A stretch of DNA of 22,940 nt from a virus. A program made the translations under genes and the position numbers. Of the stretch, positions 13,491 to 20,774 are shown piece after piece (position 1 is the first letter of the stretch; every line of letters begins with the position of its first letter). The notes under the pieces were generated by a model, which saw only the letters and a program-made list of their open reading frames with translations, was not told the origin of the DNA and made no database searches. The stretch is from positions 1-22,940 of the IMG/VR virus record IMGVR_UViG_3300044609_000067. One strand, given 5' to 3'.

Positions 13491-13699
13491 ACTTCCACCT
13501 TGGCAATGCTATTAAGTACATTTGCAGGGCTGGACATAAAGACGACAAAGCCGACGACCTAAAGAAAGCAATCCACTACCTCACCAATGAACTCGACAAC
13601 ATCCCCCCAACAGCAAGCCAAGGAGTTTCGGAAAAGTTTCCGGGTCAACAACAGTACGAGTCCAGCTTCACGGACTATGCAACGGACTTTGATCGTTGA
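13406..13699 (+). CDS. DUF3310 family protein (97 aa)
   Basis: The central part fits DUF3310, the short domain in T7 gp1.7 and many phage proteins: YYQRGNIQVWDFIRDQ, then LNFHLGNAIKYICRAGHK (conserved F-x-x-G-N-A-x-K-Y-x-x-R-x-x-K), then DDLKKAIHYLTNEL. T7 gp1.7 has nucleotide kinase activity, so a nucleotide role is possible, but the domain alone does not prove it. The C-terminal 30 residues lie outside the domain and are encoded in the region shared with mazG. Placement beside mazG and ribonucleotide reductase supports a link to nucleotide metabolism. Confidence 0.82.
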   Translation: MAHSNSTGPTYYQRGNIQVWDFIRDQELNFHLGNAIKYICRAGHKDDKADDLKKAIHYLTNELDNIPPTASQGVSEKFPGQQQYESSFTDYATDFDR

Positions 13700-13970
13700 A
13701 GAGTTCAAAGAGTTCCTTGATGCTGAGAACCAGCTAATCATGGGTCTGGTTGTTAACTCAACAGAATGTCTAAAAGAGTTAGCTGACCTTGTGTATGTCT
13801 GCTACCAATATGCAGAGAACCTTGGATGGGATCTTGATGAGGCACTACAACGTGTCCATGATTCCAACATGTCCAAGCTTGACTCTGACGGTAACCCCAT
13901 CTACCGTGAGGATGGGAAGGTTCTGAAGGGACCTAACTATCAACCACCTAACCTTACTGATCTTGTCTAG
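13587..13970 (+). CDS. mazG: MazG-like nucleotide pyrophosphohydrolase
   Basis: MazG-type enzymes hydrolyse NTPs or dNTPs, or related alarmones, to monophosphates. The 127-residue protein has the all-alpha NTP-PPase signature: VEEFKEFLDA with Glu38, Glu39 and Glu42 (E-E-x-x-E) and KELADLVYVCYQYA with Glu64 and Asp67 (E-x-x-D), followed by LGWDLDEALQRVHDSNMSKL and a tail DGKVLKGPNYQPPNL typical of phage MazG. The start overlaps the DUF3310 gene by 113 bp in another frame; this is supported because the family's N-terminal helix (QQQAKEFRKSF) already lies in the overlap. Probably works with NrdA/NrdB to shape nucleotide pools. Confidence 0.88.
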   Translation: MNSTTSPQQQAKEFRKSFRVNNSTSPASRTMQRTLIVEEFKEFLDAENQLIMGLVVNSTECLKELADLVYVCYQYAENLGWDLDEALQRVHDSNMSKLDSDGNPIYREDGKVLKGPNYQPPNLTDLV

Positions 13971-13971
13971 T

Positions 13972-15357
13972 ATGTCCACTGAACTTATTGCCCGTACTGG
14001 ACGGGTTCAATCTTGGATCGATGATCCCAACTCTCGACTGCCGGTATCTTGTACCGTGTTTGTCGTTGAAGACACCATGGAAGGACCAAATGGTATCGAA
14101 GCATCCTGGCGATTTGTTTCCCACGCTCTCCGATACGGAGCTGGCGTTGCTGTCCATCTATCCAAACTACGACCCAAAGGCGCTGAAAATGGCAAAGGAC
14201 TTGTGGCAAGCGGCCCGGTCTCCTTTGCCAAAATCTACAGCACATTAAACGAGATCCTACGACGCGGTGGAGTATATAAAAATGGAGCTGTTGTATGTCA
14301 TCTTGATCTTAACCACCCTGACGTACTTGAGTTTATCACTGTTGGTAGAGCTGATCTTCCATGGGTCAAACGTTGTGTCAACATTAACCAGCATTGGTGG
14401 AATGTTACAACGAAAGAGGTACGGGAAGCGCTGATACTTGGTATCAAACGTGGTGACATCTGGCTCAATAAAACAAAGGTAGACAAAGATGGAAATCGAA
14501 TCAGGGGGAATGTATGCCTCGAGGTATATCTGCCGTCACGAGGAACCTGTCTACTTCAACATGTCAACCTCGGCGGATGTGAACTCGATGACATTCAAGG
14601 TGCGTTTGTCAACGGAATGTCAGAGCTGTGCTCCCTTCACTCCAAAACAAATGTTGGAGAAAGCGGAGAGTACTTGCCTTCAGAGACAGATCGCCAAGTC
14701 GGTCTCGGAATGCTTGGCCTTGCCAACCTACTCCGACGCTATGGAGTCAGTTACCAAGAGTTCGGTGTAGCCCTGGCAGCAGTGAACGACGGCTACAAAG
14801 CTAATTTCTTTGATGCTGCTGGTGTGTTGGCAGAAGCTCTGAAATCGGGTATTGAACAAGCAGCACAAGTAGCACGGTTCAATAACATGGCTCGTGCTTT
14901 TGCTATTGCACCCACAGCAAGCTGCAGCTATCGTTACAAGGATCCTGACGGGTACACCACCTGTCCTGAGATCGCCCCTCCTATTGCCCGCCAGGTTGAC
15001 CGTGATAGCGGTACGTTTGGTGTCCAGAGCTTTGACTACGGTCCGGTTGAGATCGCGTCTGAAGTTGGCTGGGATGCATACACAAGTGTAGTGAATGGCA
15101 TTGTTCGGATGCTTGATAAGACGGGACTCCTCCACGGTTACTCATTCAACAGTTGGAGCGATGTCGTCACATATGACGAAGCATTCATTGAAGAGTGGCT
15201 TAATTCGCCACAAACGTCGCTGTATTACAGCCTCCAAGTCATGGGTGACGTGCAGGATAAGTCGAGTGCATATGCTGCGCTTGACGAGTCCGAAGTTGAC
15301 GACTACCTGGATTCTATCCTTAGTGATCCAGCACCAGATTGTAATTGTGGAGAGTAA
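13972..15357 (+). CDS. nrdA: Ribonucleotide reductase, class I alpha subunit
   Basis: It reduces ribonucleotides to deoxyribonucleotides. The 461-residue chain is much shorter than E. coli NrdA (761) and lacks an N-terminal ATP cone. Seen motifs: first redox Cys27 (LPVSC), finger loop N-x-C-x-E (Asn180, Cys182, Glu184), second redox Cys193 (GTCLLQHVNLGG), phosphate-binding PTAS (314-317), and a Tyr-Tyr dyad (418-419 in TSLYYSLQV) like Tyr730-Tyr731 of E. coli, which carries the radical from the beta subunit. The C-terminus ends with a Cys-x-Cys (457, 459), a likely thiol relay. I chose ATG 13972 over TTG 13963. The Tyr dyad and adjacent beta gene argue for class I, not the B12-dependent class II. 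Confidence 0.9.
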   Translation: MSTELIARTGRVQSWIDDPNSRLPVSCTVFVVEDTMEGPNGIEASWRFVSHALRYGAGVAVHLSKLRPKGAENGKGLVASGPVSFAKIYSTLNEILRRGGVYKNGAVVCHLDLNHPDVLEFITVGRADLPWVKRCVNINQHWWNVTTKEVREALILGIKRGDIWLNKTKVDKDGNRIRGNVCLEVYLPSRGTCLLQHVNLGGCELDDIQGAFVNGMSELCSLHSKTNVGESGEYLPSETDRQVGLGMLGLANLLRRYGVSYQEFGVALAAVNDGYKANFFDAAGVLAEALKSGIEQAAQVARFNNMARAFAIAPTASCSYRYKDPDGYTTCPEIAPPIARQVDRDSGTFGVQSFDYGPVEIASEVGWDAYTSVVNGIVRMLDKTGLLHGYSFNSWSDVVTYDEAFIEEWLNSPQTSLYYSLQVMGDVQDKSSAYAALDESEVDDYLDSILSDPAPDCNCGE

Positions 15358-16070
15358 TGAACCCCTATCGAAAACTACAAGAAAGAAAGCGGACCTGGAC
15401 TCCTGTTCAGACAACTGCGGGACAAGTAAAGGCTGGGGCTGAGGAAGTCATCTTCCGAGCCCTGGCAATGCGTCACATGGAACTACCCGTTGGAGACTTC
15501 ATTGAATCTGCTCTTAGTGAAATTCCAGTTCTATCGCAAGACCTACTTCAATCCAATATCAAAGACGAAGAGAACCACGACCTGGCTCTCGGCTACATTG
15601 CCAATGCTCTCGGCGTTGATCCGAAAGCTGAGGCGGAAGCCAAGAGAATTAGGGAAGCGTGGACTGCGCATCCTGATCACACAGTCCTTAAAGCACTGGT
15701 GGCCGAGCGTGCGTTGTTCTTCGTACTACTCCCATTATTTCGGTTTAATGGTGACGCTGGACTCCGCACCGTAAGTGCCGATATTAGTCGTGATGAACAG
15801 GTTCACGTTGCTGCCAACAGCCTTGTATGCCGAGAGCTTGGGCTTACGCCCTCTGCAAGTCTCGACAAACTGCGTAAGGCAACAATCAATTGGGTGATGC
15901 AACCTCTTAAGGTGTCTAACCCTGATAAATATCTAAGCAAAAAATTTTGGCTGGATGCTAGTGATCGTCTGATGTACGAAGGTAAGGCACCCGAACTTTC
16001 TGACACCAAACGAGCCCGTATGCCTGCCTTCTTTGAACATGCCAACCCCAACTTACCTCAATACGCTTGA
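15357..16070 (+). CDS. nrdB: Ribonucleotide reductase, class I beta subunit
   Basis: The beta subunit makes the radical or metal oxidant used by NrdA. The 237 residues contain two E-x-x-H metal-binding motifs, Glu71-His74 (DEENHD) and Glu147-His150 (RDEQVH), with Glu117 (VAERALFF) between them, in ferritin-like helices. At the spacing of E. coli Tyr122 (four residues after the first His) there is Leu78, so the classic tyrosyl radical site appears absent. ATG 15357 overlaps the nrdA stop (TAATG), with GGAG 5-8 bp before it; a TTG at 15345 is less likely. Such small beta subunits next to alpha genes are known from cyanopodoviruses once labelled as having class II enzymes. Confidence 0.87.
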   Translation: MNPYRKLQERKRTWTPVQTTAGQVKAGAEEVIFRALAMRHMELPVGDFIESALSEIPVLSQDLLQSNIKDEENHDLALGYIANALGVDPKAEAEAKRIREAWTAHPDHTVLKALVAERALFFVLLPLFRFNGDAGLRTVSADISRDEQVHVAANSLVCRELGLTPSASLDKLRKATINWVMQPLKVSNPDKYLSKKFWLDASDRLMYEGKAPELSDTKRARMPAFFEHANPNLPQYA

Positions 16071-16239
16071 GACCCATGGTCTCCAACTGAATGCTTTATT
16101 GCAGCAGCTGGAGGAAAACTTTCCACCCACCACACCCAATCCTAGTGAAACTATTTCACAAATAATGTACCGCTCTGGCCAACGTTCTGTGGTCGAGTGG
16201 ATTGTTAACCGATTATCCGACGAGGATTGCAATGCCTAA
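16039..16239 (+). CDS. Small hypothetical protein (66 aa)
   Basis: ATG 16039 opens a frame that overlaps the last 32 bp of nrdB and ends 8 bp into the next gene. The product begins MPTPTYLNTLETHGLQLNALL, has a Pro/Thr linker (NFPPTTPNPSE) and a final helix (MYRSGQRSVVEWIVNRLSDED). No domain recognised. The position at the boundary between metabolism and morphogenesis genes fits a small structural or accessory protein. Function unknown. Confidence 0.65.
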   Translation: MPTPTYLNTLETHGLQLNALLQQLEENFPPTTPNPSETISQIMYRSGQRSVVEWIVNRLSDEDCNA

Positions 16240-17116
16240 GAACAACAACCAACCTTCAGTACGCCAAGCAATTAAGGCTGCAGGTAGTAACAGCAACATT
16301 AGTAAGAAAGAGCTTCAACAGATCTCGAAGCAGACTGATACGAGTGTTGCTCAGATCATTCGTCAGCTTGATAAGGTCAACGCATCAAGTAATCAAGCAC
16401 CCATCGGCCTAGGTGCTGCTGCCTTCAATACCTTACTCAAGACGCCGACTTCACGTCCCATCATGGGTCAGTCACCGTCAAGCCTTGGCCTGAGTGATCC
16501 GTACAACAATTACGGTACAGGTGGTATTGGTCAAGCAATCATGCAGGGCAAGGGTTCCAACCGTATCTCACAAAACACCGAAGCTGGTGGAACTCTTAGT
16601 CAATACAACGCTGGCACTGGCAGGGTCCCCATGGGTCAGCAAGTGTTCGGTTCCTACAACGGAGCACCACAACTGCAGATCAAACCACAAGCAACTGCAA
16701 ATGCGGGTGGTGCAGGTCCTTACGATGGGATGGATATCCCGCCCTTCAATCCAGCTCGTGGTGGTCCTTTGGCTCCCGGAACTGGTGCAGGAACTGGTGC
16801 AGGAGACGGTACGGGAACTGGTGATCAATTCGATTACCAGTCACTCCTTGATGCTATCGCTGGTATCCAACAACCTGAGTTTGACATGTCAGCCCTGACC
16901 GATATGTTTAACGCTCAGTTTGATGAGCTGAGTTCTAAATTTGATAGCATGAAGCCGCTGCAACTAGCGCAACTTGGCCGAAATTATGGTGGTGATGCTA
17001 TTCGTGCTCGCCAACGTATGCGTAAGACAACGCGTGACTATCGTCGTGGTCTTCCTGCTATGGCTCTTGGTCAATCCCTCGCTAACCTTGCTATCGGCGG
17101 AGGCTTGACACTGTAA
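16232..17116 (+). CDS. Virion protein upstream of portal (gp7.3-like)
   Basis: 294 residues, starting at ATG 16232 with GAGG (16220-16224) upstream. The N-terminal part is basic and helical (VRQAIKAAGSNSNISKKELQQ), the middle is Gly, Ala, Gln and Asn-rich with a low-complexity GTGAGTGAGDGTGTGD run, and the C-terminal part has a predicted amphipathic segment (MFNAQFDELSSKFDSM) followed by basic residues and the end AIGGGLTL. T7 gp7.3, in the same place before the portal gene, is also low-complexity with a basic tail ending SSGGGINI. Role would be a structural or tail-assembly protein. The match rests on position, composition and end, so it is tentative. Confidence 0.6.
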   Translation: MPKNNNQPSVRQAIKAAGSNSNISKKELQQISKQTDTSVAQIIRQLDKVNASSNQAPIGLGAAAFNTLLKTPTSRPIMGQSPSSLGLSDPYNNYGTGGIGQAIMQGKGSNRISQNTEAGGTLSQYNAGTGRVPMGQQVFGSYNGAPQLQIKPQATANAGGAGPYDGMDIPPFNPARGGPLAPGTGAGTGAGDGTGTGDQFDYQSLLDAIAGIQQPEFDMSALTDMFNAQFDELSSKFDSMKPLQLAQLGRNYGGDAIRARQRMRKTTRDYRRGLPAMALGQSLANLAIGGGLTL

Positions 17117-18681
17117 TGTCTGCTAAAGAACGTTATGATTCTTTGTTCGGTGATCGCACTCAATATCTAAACATTGGACGTAGAGCAGCTGAGCTAACCC
17201 TACCTTATGTTATTCGGGACGATGAGGAGGACTACAAAAGTGCTAAGCCATTGCCATCCCCGTGGCAATCAGTTGGTGCTAAAGGTGTAGTCACCCTCAG
17301 TTCAAAGTTGATGCTTGCATTACTCCCTCCACAGACCAGCTTCTTTAAGCTGCAAGTGGATGAAACTATGCTTGGTCAAGAATATGGTCCTGGTATTAAA
17401 TCAGAACTTGATCTAGCATTCGCTAAGATTGAGCGCACCATTATGGAATCCATTGCTGCCAGTGATGATCGTGTCGTTGTACACCAAGCACTGAAGCATT
17501 TGGTGATTGCTGGTAACGCTCTGATTTATATGGGTAAGGATGGGCTTCGGTTGTATCCTCTCAATCGCTATGTTATAGACCGAGACGGCGATGGTAACGT
17601 CATTGAAATTGTAACCAAAGAACGAGTATCTCGTAAGCTTCTTGAAGGCATTCTTCCTGAACCTAAACCTAACGATGTTTCTAGAGACAAACGTGGTAGC
17701 CGTGATGAGGTAGATATCTACACACACGTGCTCCGTGACAACAATCGTTATGTATGGCACCAAGAAGTCGATGATATTGTTATTCCTAAGTCCTTTGGTA
17801 AGGCACCGCTAGATGCTAACCCTTGGTTGGCACTACGCTTTAATTCTGTGGATGGTGAGATGTACGGCAGGGGTCGTGTTGAAGAGTTCATGGGAGATCT
17901 ACGCTCCCTTGAGGCACTCTCTCAGGCACTCGTAGAAGGCTCTGCAGCAGCTGCTAAGGTGGTCTTCGTAGTGTCACCCTCAAGCACTACTAAACCTGCC
18001 ACGCTGGCCGCTGCAGGCAACGGAGCAATCGTTCAGGGGAGACCCGACGATATCGGTGTCGTACAAGTTGGTAAAACTGCCGATTTCCGGACGGCATATG
18101 AGATGGCACTTCAACTTGAACGCCGTCTATCTGACGCGTTCCTCATCATGAATGTTCGTCAGTCTGAACGCACTACTGCTGAAGAAGTGCGGATGACTCA
18201 ACTTGAATTGGAACAGCAACTTGGTGGACTATTCAGTATGCTTACTGTGGACTTCCTTGTTCCTTACCTAAACCGTAAGTTGAGCGTCTTCCAAAAAACT
18301 GGTGAGATCCCTCGTATCCCTAAAGGTATTGTTAAACCTACCATTGTTGCTGGTATTAATGCTCTGGGTCGAGGTCAAGATCGGGAAAGCCTCAGTGCAT
18401 TCCTGATGACTATTGCACAAACAATGGGTCCACAAGCCATTCAAACATTTGTTAACCCTGAAGAGGTTATCAAACGTCTGGCTGCTTCTCAAGGTATTGA
18501 TGTACTCAACCTTGTTAAGTCAATGCAGGATGTACAAGCTGAACAGGCACAATCTATGCAGCAACAGCAGCAACTTGAACTTGTTAAGCAAGCTGGTCAG
18601 CTAGCATCTGCTCCTGCAAACGATCCATCTAAATATCCACAACCTAATGAGCAACCAACCCAGCCGCCCCAGCCGGCGTAA
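17116..18681 (+). CDS. Portal (head-tail connector) protein, gp8-type
   Basis: It forms the dodecameric ring through which DNA enters the capsid. The 521-residue length is close to T7 gp8 (536). The sequence starts MSAKERYDSLFGDRTQYL and proceeds through PSPWQSVGAKGVVTLSSKLM (T7: a similar QSxGAxGVNxLSSKL stretch), LLPPQTSFFKL, and the long conserved stem region with IMNVRQSERTTAEEVRMTQ. The C-terminal 60 residues are Gln and Pro-rich (MQQQQQLELVKQ, PNEQPTQPPQPA) as common in these portals. It overlaps the upstream gene by one base (TAATG) and the next small gene by 35 bp. Assignment is firm. Confidence 0.95.
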   Translation: MSAKERYDSLFGDRTQYLNIGRRAAELTLPYVIRDDEEDYKSAKPLPSPWQSVGAKGVVTLSSKLMLALLPPQTSFFKLQVDETMLGQEYGPGIKSELDLAFAKIERTIMESIAASDDRVVVHQALKHLVIAGNALIYMGKDGLRLYPLNRYVIDRDGDGNVIEIVTKERVSRKLLEGILPEPKPNDVSRDKRGSRDEVDIYTHVLRDNNRYVWHQEVDDIVIPKSFGKAPLDANPWLALRFNSVDGEMYGRGRVEEFMGDLRSLEALSQALVEGSAAAAKVVFVVSPSSTTKPATLAAAGNGAIVQGRPDDIGVVQVGKTADFRTAYEMALQLERRLSDAFLIMNVRQSERTTAEEVRMTQLELEQQLGGLFSMLTVDFLVPYLNRKLSVFQKTGEIPRIPKGIVKPTIVAGINALGRGQDRESLSAFLMTIAQTMGPQAIQTFVNPEEVIKRLAASQGIDVLNLVKSMQDVQAEQAQSMQQQQQLELVKQAGQLASAPANDPSKYPQPNEQPTQPPQPA

Positions 18682-18895
18682 GCCATCACAAGCTGAACCC
18701 GAAATGGATGTCCGTACAGTAGAGCATCCACCTACTGAAAAACCTGTACTTAAGGTAGAAACTCCTAAACCAAATAAGTACGACCCTAAACCTAAGATTG
18801 GTGCTGCTACTCTTGGGCGTTCACCCAACTACGTAACTAAAGTTGGTCTTGGAAATCTTGAAGTAACTACTGCACATGGCAACTCTGACGTATGA
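18647..18895 (+). CDS. Small Pro/Lys-rich protein between portal and scaffold (82 aa)
   Basis: It starts inside the portal gene and overlaps the scaffold start by 20 bp. The sequence is Pro, Lys, Glu and Thr-rich in the first two thirds (SRPSRRKPSQAEPEMD, VETPKPNKYDPKPKIG) and looks disordered, then ends VTKVGLGNLEVTTAHGNSDV. A small gene in this position is shared, as I recall, with other T7-like cyanophages. It may be a minor virion or assembly factor. Function unknown. Confidence 0.65.
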   Translation: MSNQPSRPSRRKPSQAEPEMDVRTVEHPPTEKPVLKVETPKPNKYDPKPKIGAATLGRSPNYVTKVGLGNLEVTTAHGNSDV

Positions 18896-19646
18896 TCCCA
18901 CCCCGGCGGATCAGCCTGAATTCAGTGAAGCTGAGCAAGAAGCTCTTGCCATTGGAGAGGCTGCTGCTAATGAACAGCAACAGCTTCTCGCTGGTAAGTT
19001 TAAAGATGCTGAAGCTCTAGAAAAAGCTTACATTGAACTCCAATCTAAATTTGGTTCTCGTCAAGAAGAATCCTCAAATGAGGAAGAGGCTGATGATGAA
19101 CAAGAGGGTACTGAAGAAGAAGAATCTAATAGTATCCTAGATGCTCTTTGGGAAGATGCTCAGAGTGGTGAGCTATCTAAAGAAACTCAAGAGCAACTAT
19201 CTAAGATGAACCCTGCTGAAGTTGCAGCGGAGTATCTTAAATATCGACAGCAGATCGAAGCAAACCAGCAACCTGAAGAAGACATTAGTGATTCACAAGT
19301 TGCTGAGCTTCGTGGTATTGCAGGTGGTGATGAAAGCTATCAAGAGATGATTGCTTGGGCATCTGAAACCCTCACACCTCAAGACATTCAACGTTATGAT
19401 AATGTAATCGCTAGTGGAAACTACGATGCTATTTCATTTGCTGTTGAAGCACTTAAATCCAAATACACTGAAGCTATGGGCGTCGAAGGTCAACTATTTA
19501 AAGGCAAGCCTGCCAGCAACACTCGTGATGTTTTCCGCTCTCAAGCTGAAGTAGTGGCGGCCATGTCCGATGCTCGCTATGATCGAGACCCTGCATATCG
19601 TCAGGATGTGTTTGCTAAACTTGAACGCTCTGATCTTCAATACTGA
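18876..19646 (+). CDS. Capsid assembly scaffolding protein, gp9-type
   Basis: Internal scaffold guiding procapsid assembly and leaving before maturation. It has 256 residues (T7 gp9: 307) and is highly acidic, with an almost purely Glu/Asp/Ser stretch around residues 64-88 (NEEEADDEQEGTEEEESN). Helical segments (FKDAEALEKAYIELQSKFG, AEVAAEYLKYRQQIEANQQ) fit the coiled-coil nature of scaffolds, and a basic C-terminal helix (SDARYDRDPAYRQDVFAKLE) fits the usual capsid-binding end. Position after portal supports it, though the capsid gene is displaced 3 kb downstream by the hli/psbA block. Assignment is strong by composition and order. Confidence 0.9.
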   Translation: MATLTYDPTPADQPEFSEAEQEALAIGEAAANEQQQLLAGKFKDAEALEKAYIELQSKFGSRQEESSNEEEADDEQEGTEEEESNSILDALWEDAQSGELSKETQEQLSKMNPAEVAAEYLKYRQQIEANQQPEEDISDSQVAELRGIAGGDESYQEMIAWASETLTPQDIQRYDNVIASGNYDAISFAVEALKSKYTEAMGVEGQLFKGKPASNTRDVFRSQAEVVAAMSDARYDRDPAYRQDVFAKLERSDLQY

Positions 19647-19819
19647 TGAACGACACTAACATCTTTGCTAAGGAACCCCCAGTTTATATGGACCCCTCTT
19701 ATAACGTTATGCATAACGAACGTGCTGAACTCATCAACGGTCGCCTTGCTATGCTTGGCTTTGTGGCTGCTCTTGGCGCTTATGTAGTGACTGGCCAAAT
19801 CATTCCTGGAGTATTCTAA
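19646..19819 (+). CDS. hli: High-light-inducible protein (HLIP)
   Basis: A 57-residue thylakoid protein related to plant light-harvesting proteins, which binds chlorophyll and protects photosystems under stress. The core ERAELINGRLAMLGFVAALG (residues 25-44) is the HLIP signature: E-x-x-N-G-R-x-A-M-x-G-F, in which Glu and Asn/Arg bind pigments and the rest spans the membrane once. The ATG overlaps the scaffold stop (TGATG). hli genes in cyanophages are taken from hosts and expressed with psbA, which follows about 950 bp downstream. Confident. Confidence 0.95.
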   Translation: MNDTNIFAKEPPVYMDPSYNVMHNERAELINGRLAMLGFVAALGAYVVTGQIIPGVF

Positions 19820-19869
19820 TGGCTTGTGGTAGCAAAGGACATAAGGGTAATGGCGGAAAGAAAAAGTAA
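19819..19869 (+). CDS. Tiny Lys/Gly-rich peptide ORF (16 aa)
   Basis: ATG 19819 overlaps the hli stop (TAATG) and opens 16 codons, MACGSKGHKGNGGKKK, before TAA at 19867-19869. It contains the start of the next gene in another frame. The TAATG coupling and the basic composition shared with the following three genes suggest it is translated, but a frame this short could be chance or serve only to deliver ribosomes to the next gene. Confidence 0.35.
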   Translation: MACGSKGHKGNGGKKK

Positions 19870-20101
19870 GGCCGTCAGCCTTAAAATAGGTACACACAAA
19901 TCTCGTTCCGGTGGACTAACGAAAGCTGGTAGAGATAAATACAACCGAGAGACAGGCTCTAACCTGAAGGCTCCACAGCCTGAAGGAGGACCACGTAAGC
20001 GTTCCTTCTGTGCCCGTATGGGTGGTGTGAAGGGACCGATGAAGGATGAGAAGGGACGACCTACTCGTAAAGCACTAGCCCTTCGTAAATGGAAATGTTA
20101 A
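19850..20101 (+). CDS. Small basic protein, DUF6321-like (83 aa)
   Basis: ATG 19850 is chosen because AAGGG lies just upstream and the family begins near here; an alternative GTG at 19826 would add eight residues. The sequence contains SRSGGLTKAGRDKYNRETGS, then SFCARMGGVKGPMKDEKGRP and ends LALRKWKC. This pattern (GGLT..G...YN..TGSNL, RK-SFCARM-G--GPMKDEKGRPTRKALALRKW-C) belongs to a family widespread in phages that I recall as DUF6321. It is very basic and contains two Cys. Likely a virion or DNA-associated protein; function not established. Confidence 0.75.
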   Translation: MAERKSKAVSLKIGTHKSRSGGLTKAGRDKYNRETGSNLKAPQPEGGPRKRSFCARMGGVKGPMKDEKGRPTRKALALRKWKC

Positions 20102-20251
20102 ATGGCTAAGCCTGGATTGTATGCAAACATCCATGCCAAACGTAAGCGTATCGCTTCTGGTAGTGGAGAGAAAATGCGTAAGCCTGGAGCCAAAGGTGCT
20201 CCTACAGCTGCTCAATTTAAGAAGTCAGCTAAAACAGCTAAAAAAAACTAA
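20102..20251 (+). CDS. Small basic protein (49 aa)
   Basis: The ATG follows the previous stop directly (TAAATG). The product MAKPGLYANIHAKRKRIASG continues GEKMRKPGAKGAP and ends KKSAKTAKKN; about a third of residues are Lys or Arg. I recall the same KPGL-A-NIHAKRKRI-AGSGEKMRKPG pattern in many phage and metagenome proteins without a function. It is the second of three consecutive small basic proteins. Possibly binds DNA during packaging or forms a minor virion component; inferred only. Confidence 0.75.
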   Translation: MAKPGLYANIHAKRKRIASGSGEKMRKPGAKGAPTAAQFKKSAKTAKKN

Positions 20252-20262
20252 CGGAGTTTATC

Positions 20263-20388
20263 ATGCCTAAGGTTGGAAAGAAGGAGTTCCCATACACTCC
20301 CGCAGGTAAAGCAGCAGCTAAGAAAGCAGCTGCTAAGTCTGGACAAAAGATGAAGCCGATGCCTACTAAGAAAAAGAAGATGATGTAG
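20263..20388 (+). CDS. Small Lys/Ala-rich protein (41 aa)
   Basis: ATG 20263 has GGAG 7 bp upstream (20253-20256), one of the clearer ribosome binding sites in this block. The protein is MPKVGKKEFPYTPAGKAAAK followed by an Ala/Lys stretch and KPMPTKKKKMM, strongly basic and histone H1-like in composition. Short K-G-x-x-F-P-Y-T-x-x-G-K proteins of this kind are frequent in phage genomes. Function unknown; nucleic-acid binding is plausible from charge. Confidence 0.75.
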   Translation: MPKVGKKEFPYTPAGKAAAKKAAAKSGQKMKPMPTKKKKMM

Positions 20389-20397
20389 TATTGGTAG

Positions 20398-20428
20398 TTC
20401 TGCTAATACTGCGCGTGTATTGGCAGAA
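20398..20428 (+). other. Long hairpin upstream of the RlpA-like gene
   Basis: Bases 20398-20409 pair with 20417-20428 as a 12-bp stem with a single G-U wobble and a 7-nt loop. This is among the most stable simple hairpins in the window. It is not followed by a T-run, so a processing site or partial terminator is more likely than a classical terminator. A TAGGAG at 20432-20437 lies 33 bp before the next start. Confidence 0.6.
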
Positions 20429-20469
20429 TTGTAGGAGTAAACAATATTAAAGTTCCTTGCTTTATTATT

Positions 20470-20766
20470 ATGCTACCTCTTCTAACTACTCTGTCAGTCC
20501 TCACTAGTTGGTATGGTCCAGGTTTTCATGGTAACCTCACCGCTAGTGGCGAACGATATAATCAAAACGGCCTTACTGCAGCGCACAAGACACTCCCCTT
20601 TGGAACACGCCTTCGTGTTTGTTTCTTGAGGTGTGCCGTTGTACGGGTCACAGATCGCGGTCCCTACATTCATGGTAGGGGTATTGATCTCAGTAAAGGT
20701 GCGGCTGATGCTATCGGTCTCACTGCCAGTGGAGTTGGTAGGGTCCAAGTTACTCGACTCAACTAA
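20470..20766 (+). CDS. RlpA-like double-psi beta-barrel protein (putative lysin)
   Basis: RlpA proteins cleave peptidoglycan glycan strands as lytic transglycosylases. The 98 residues cover one compact DPBB domain: [20 protein letters not shown] (12-31), [18 protein letters not shown] with the conserved His, and [27 protein letters not shown] with the conserved Asp of the DRGP motif. Both residues known as catalytic in RlpA (His and Asp) are present. The N-terminus [11 protein letters not shown] is hydrophobic but too short for a clear signal peptide, so release would need a holin or other route. Located between the basic-protein cluster and psbA; could serve in lysis or in virion entry. The family call is good, the role inferred. 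Confidence 0.87.
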   Translation: MLPLLTTLSVLTSWYGPGFHGNLTASGERYNQNGLTAAHKTLPFGTRLRVCFLRCAVVRVTDRGPYIHGRGIDLSKGAADAIGLTASGVGRVQVTRLN

Positions 20767-20774
20767 CACTACTA

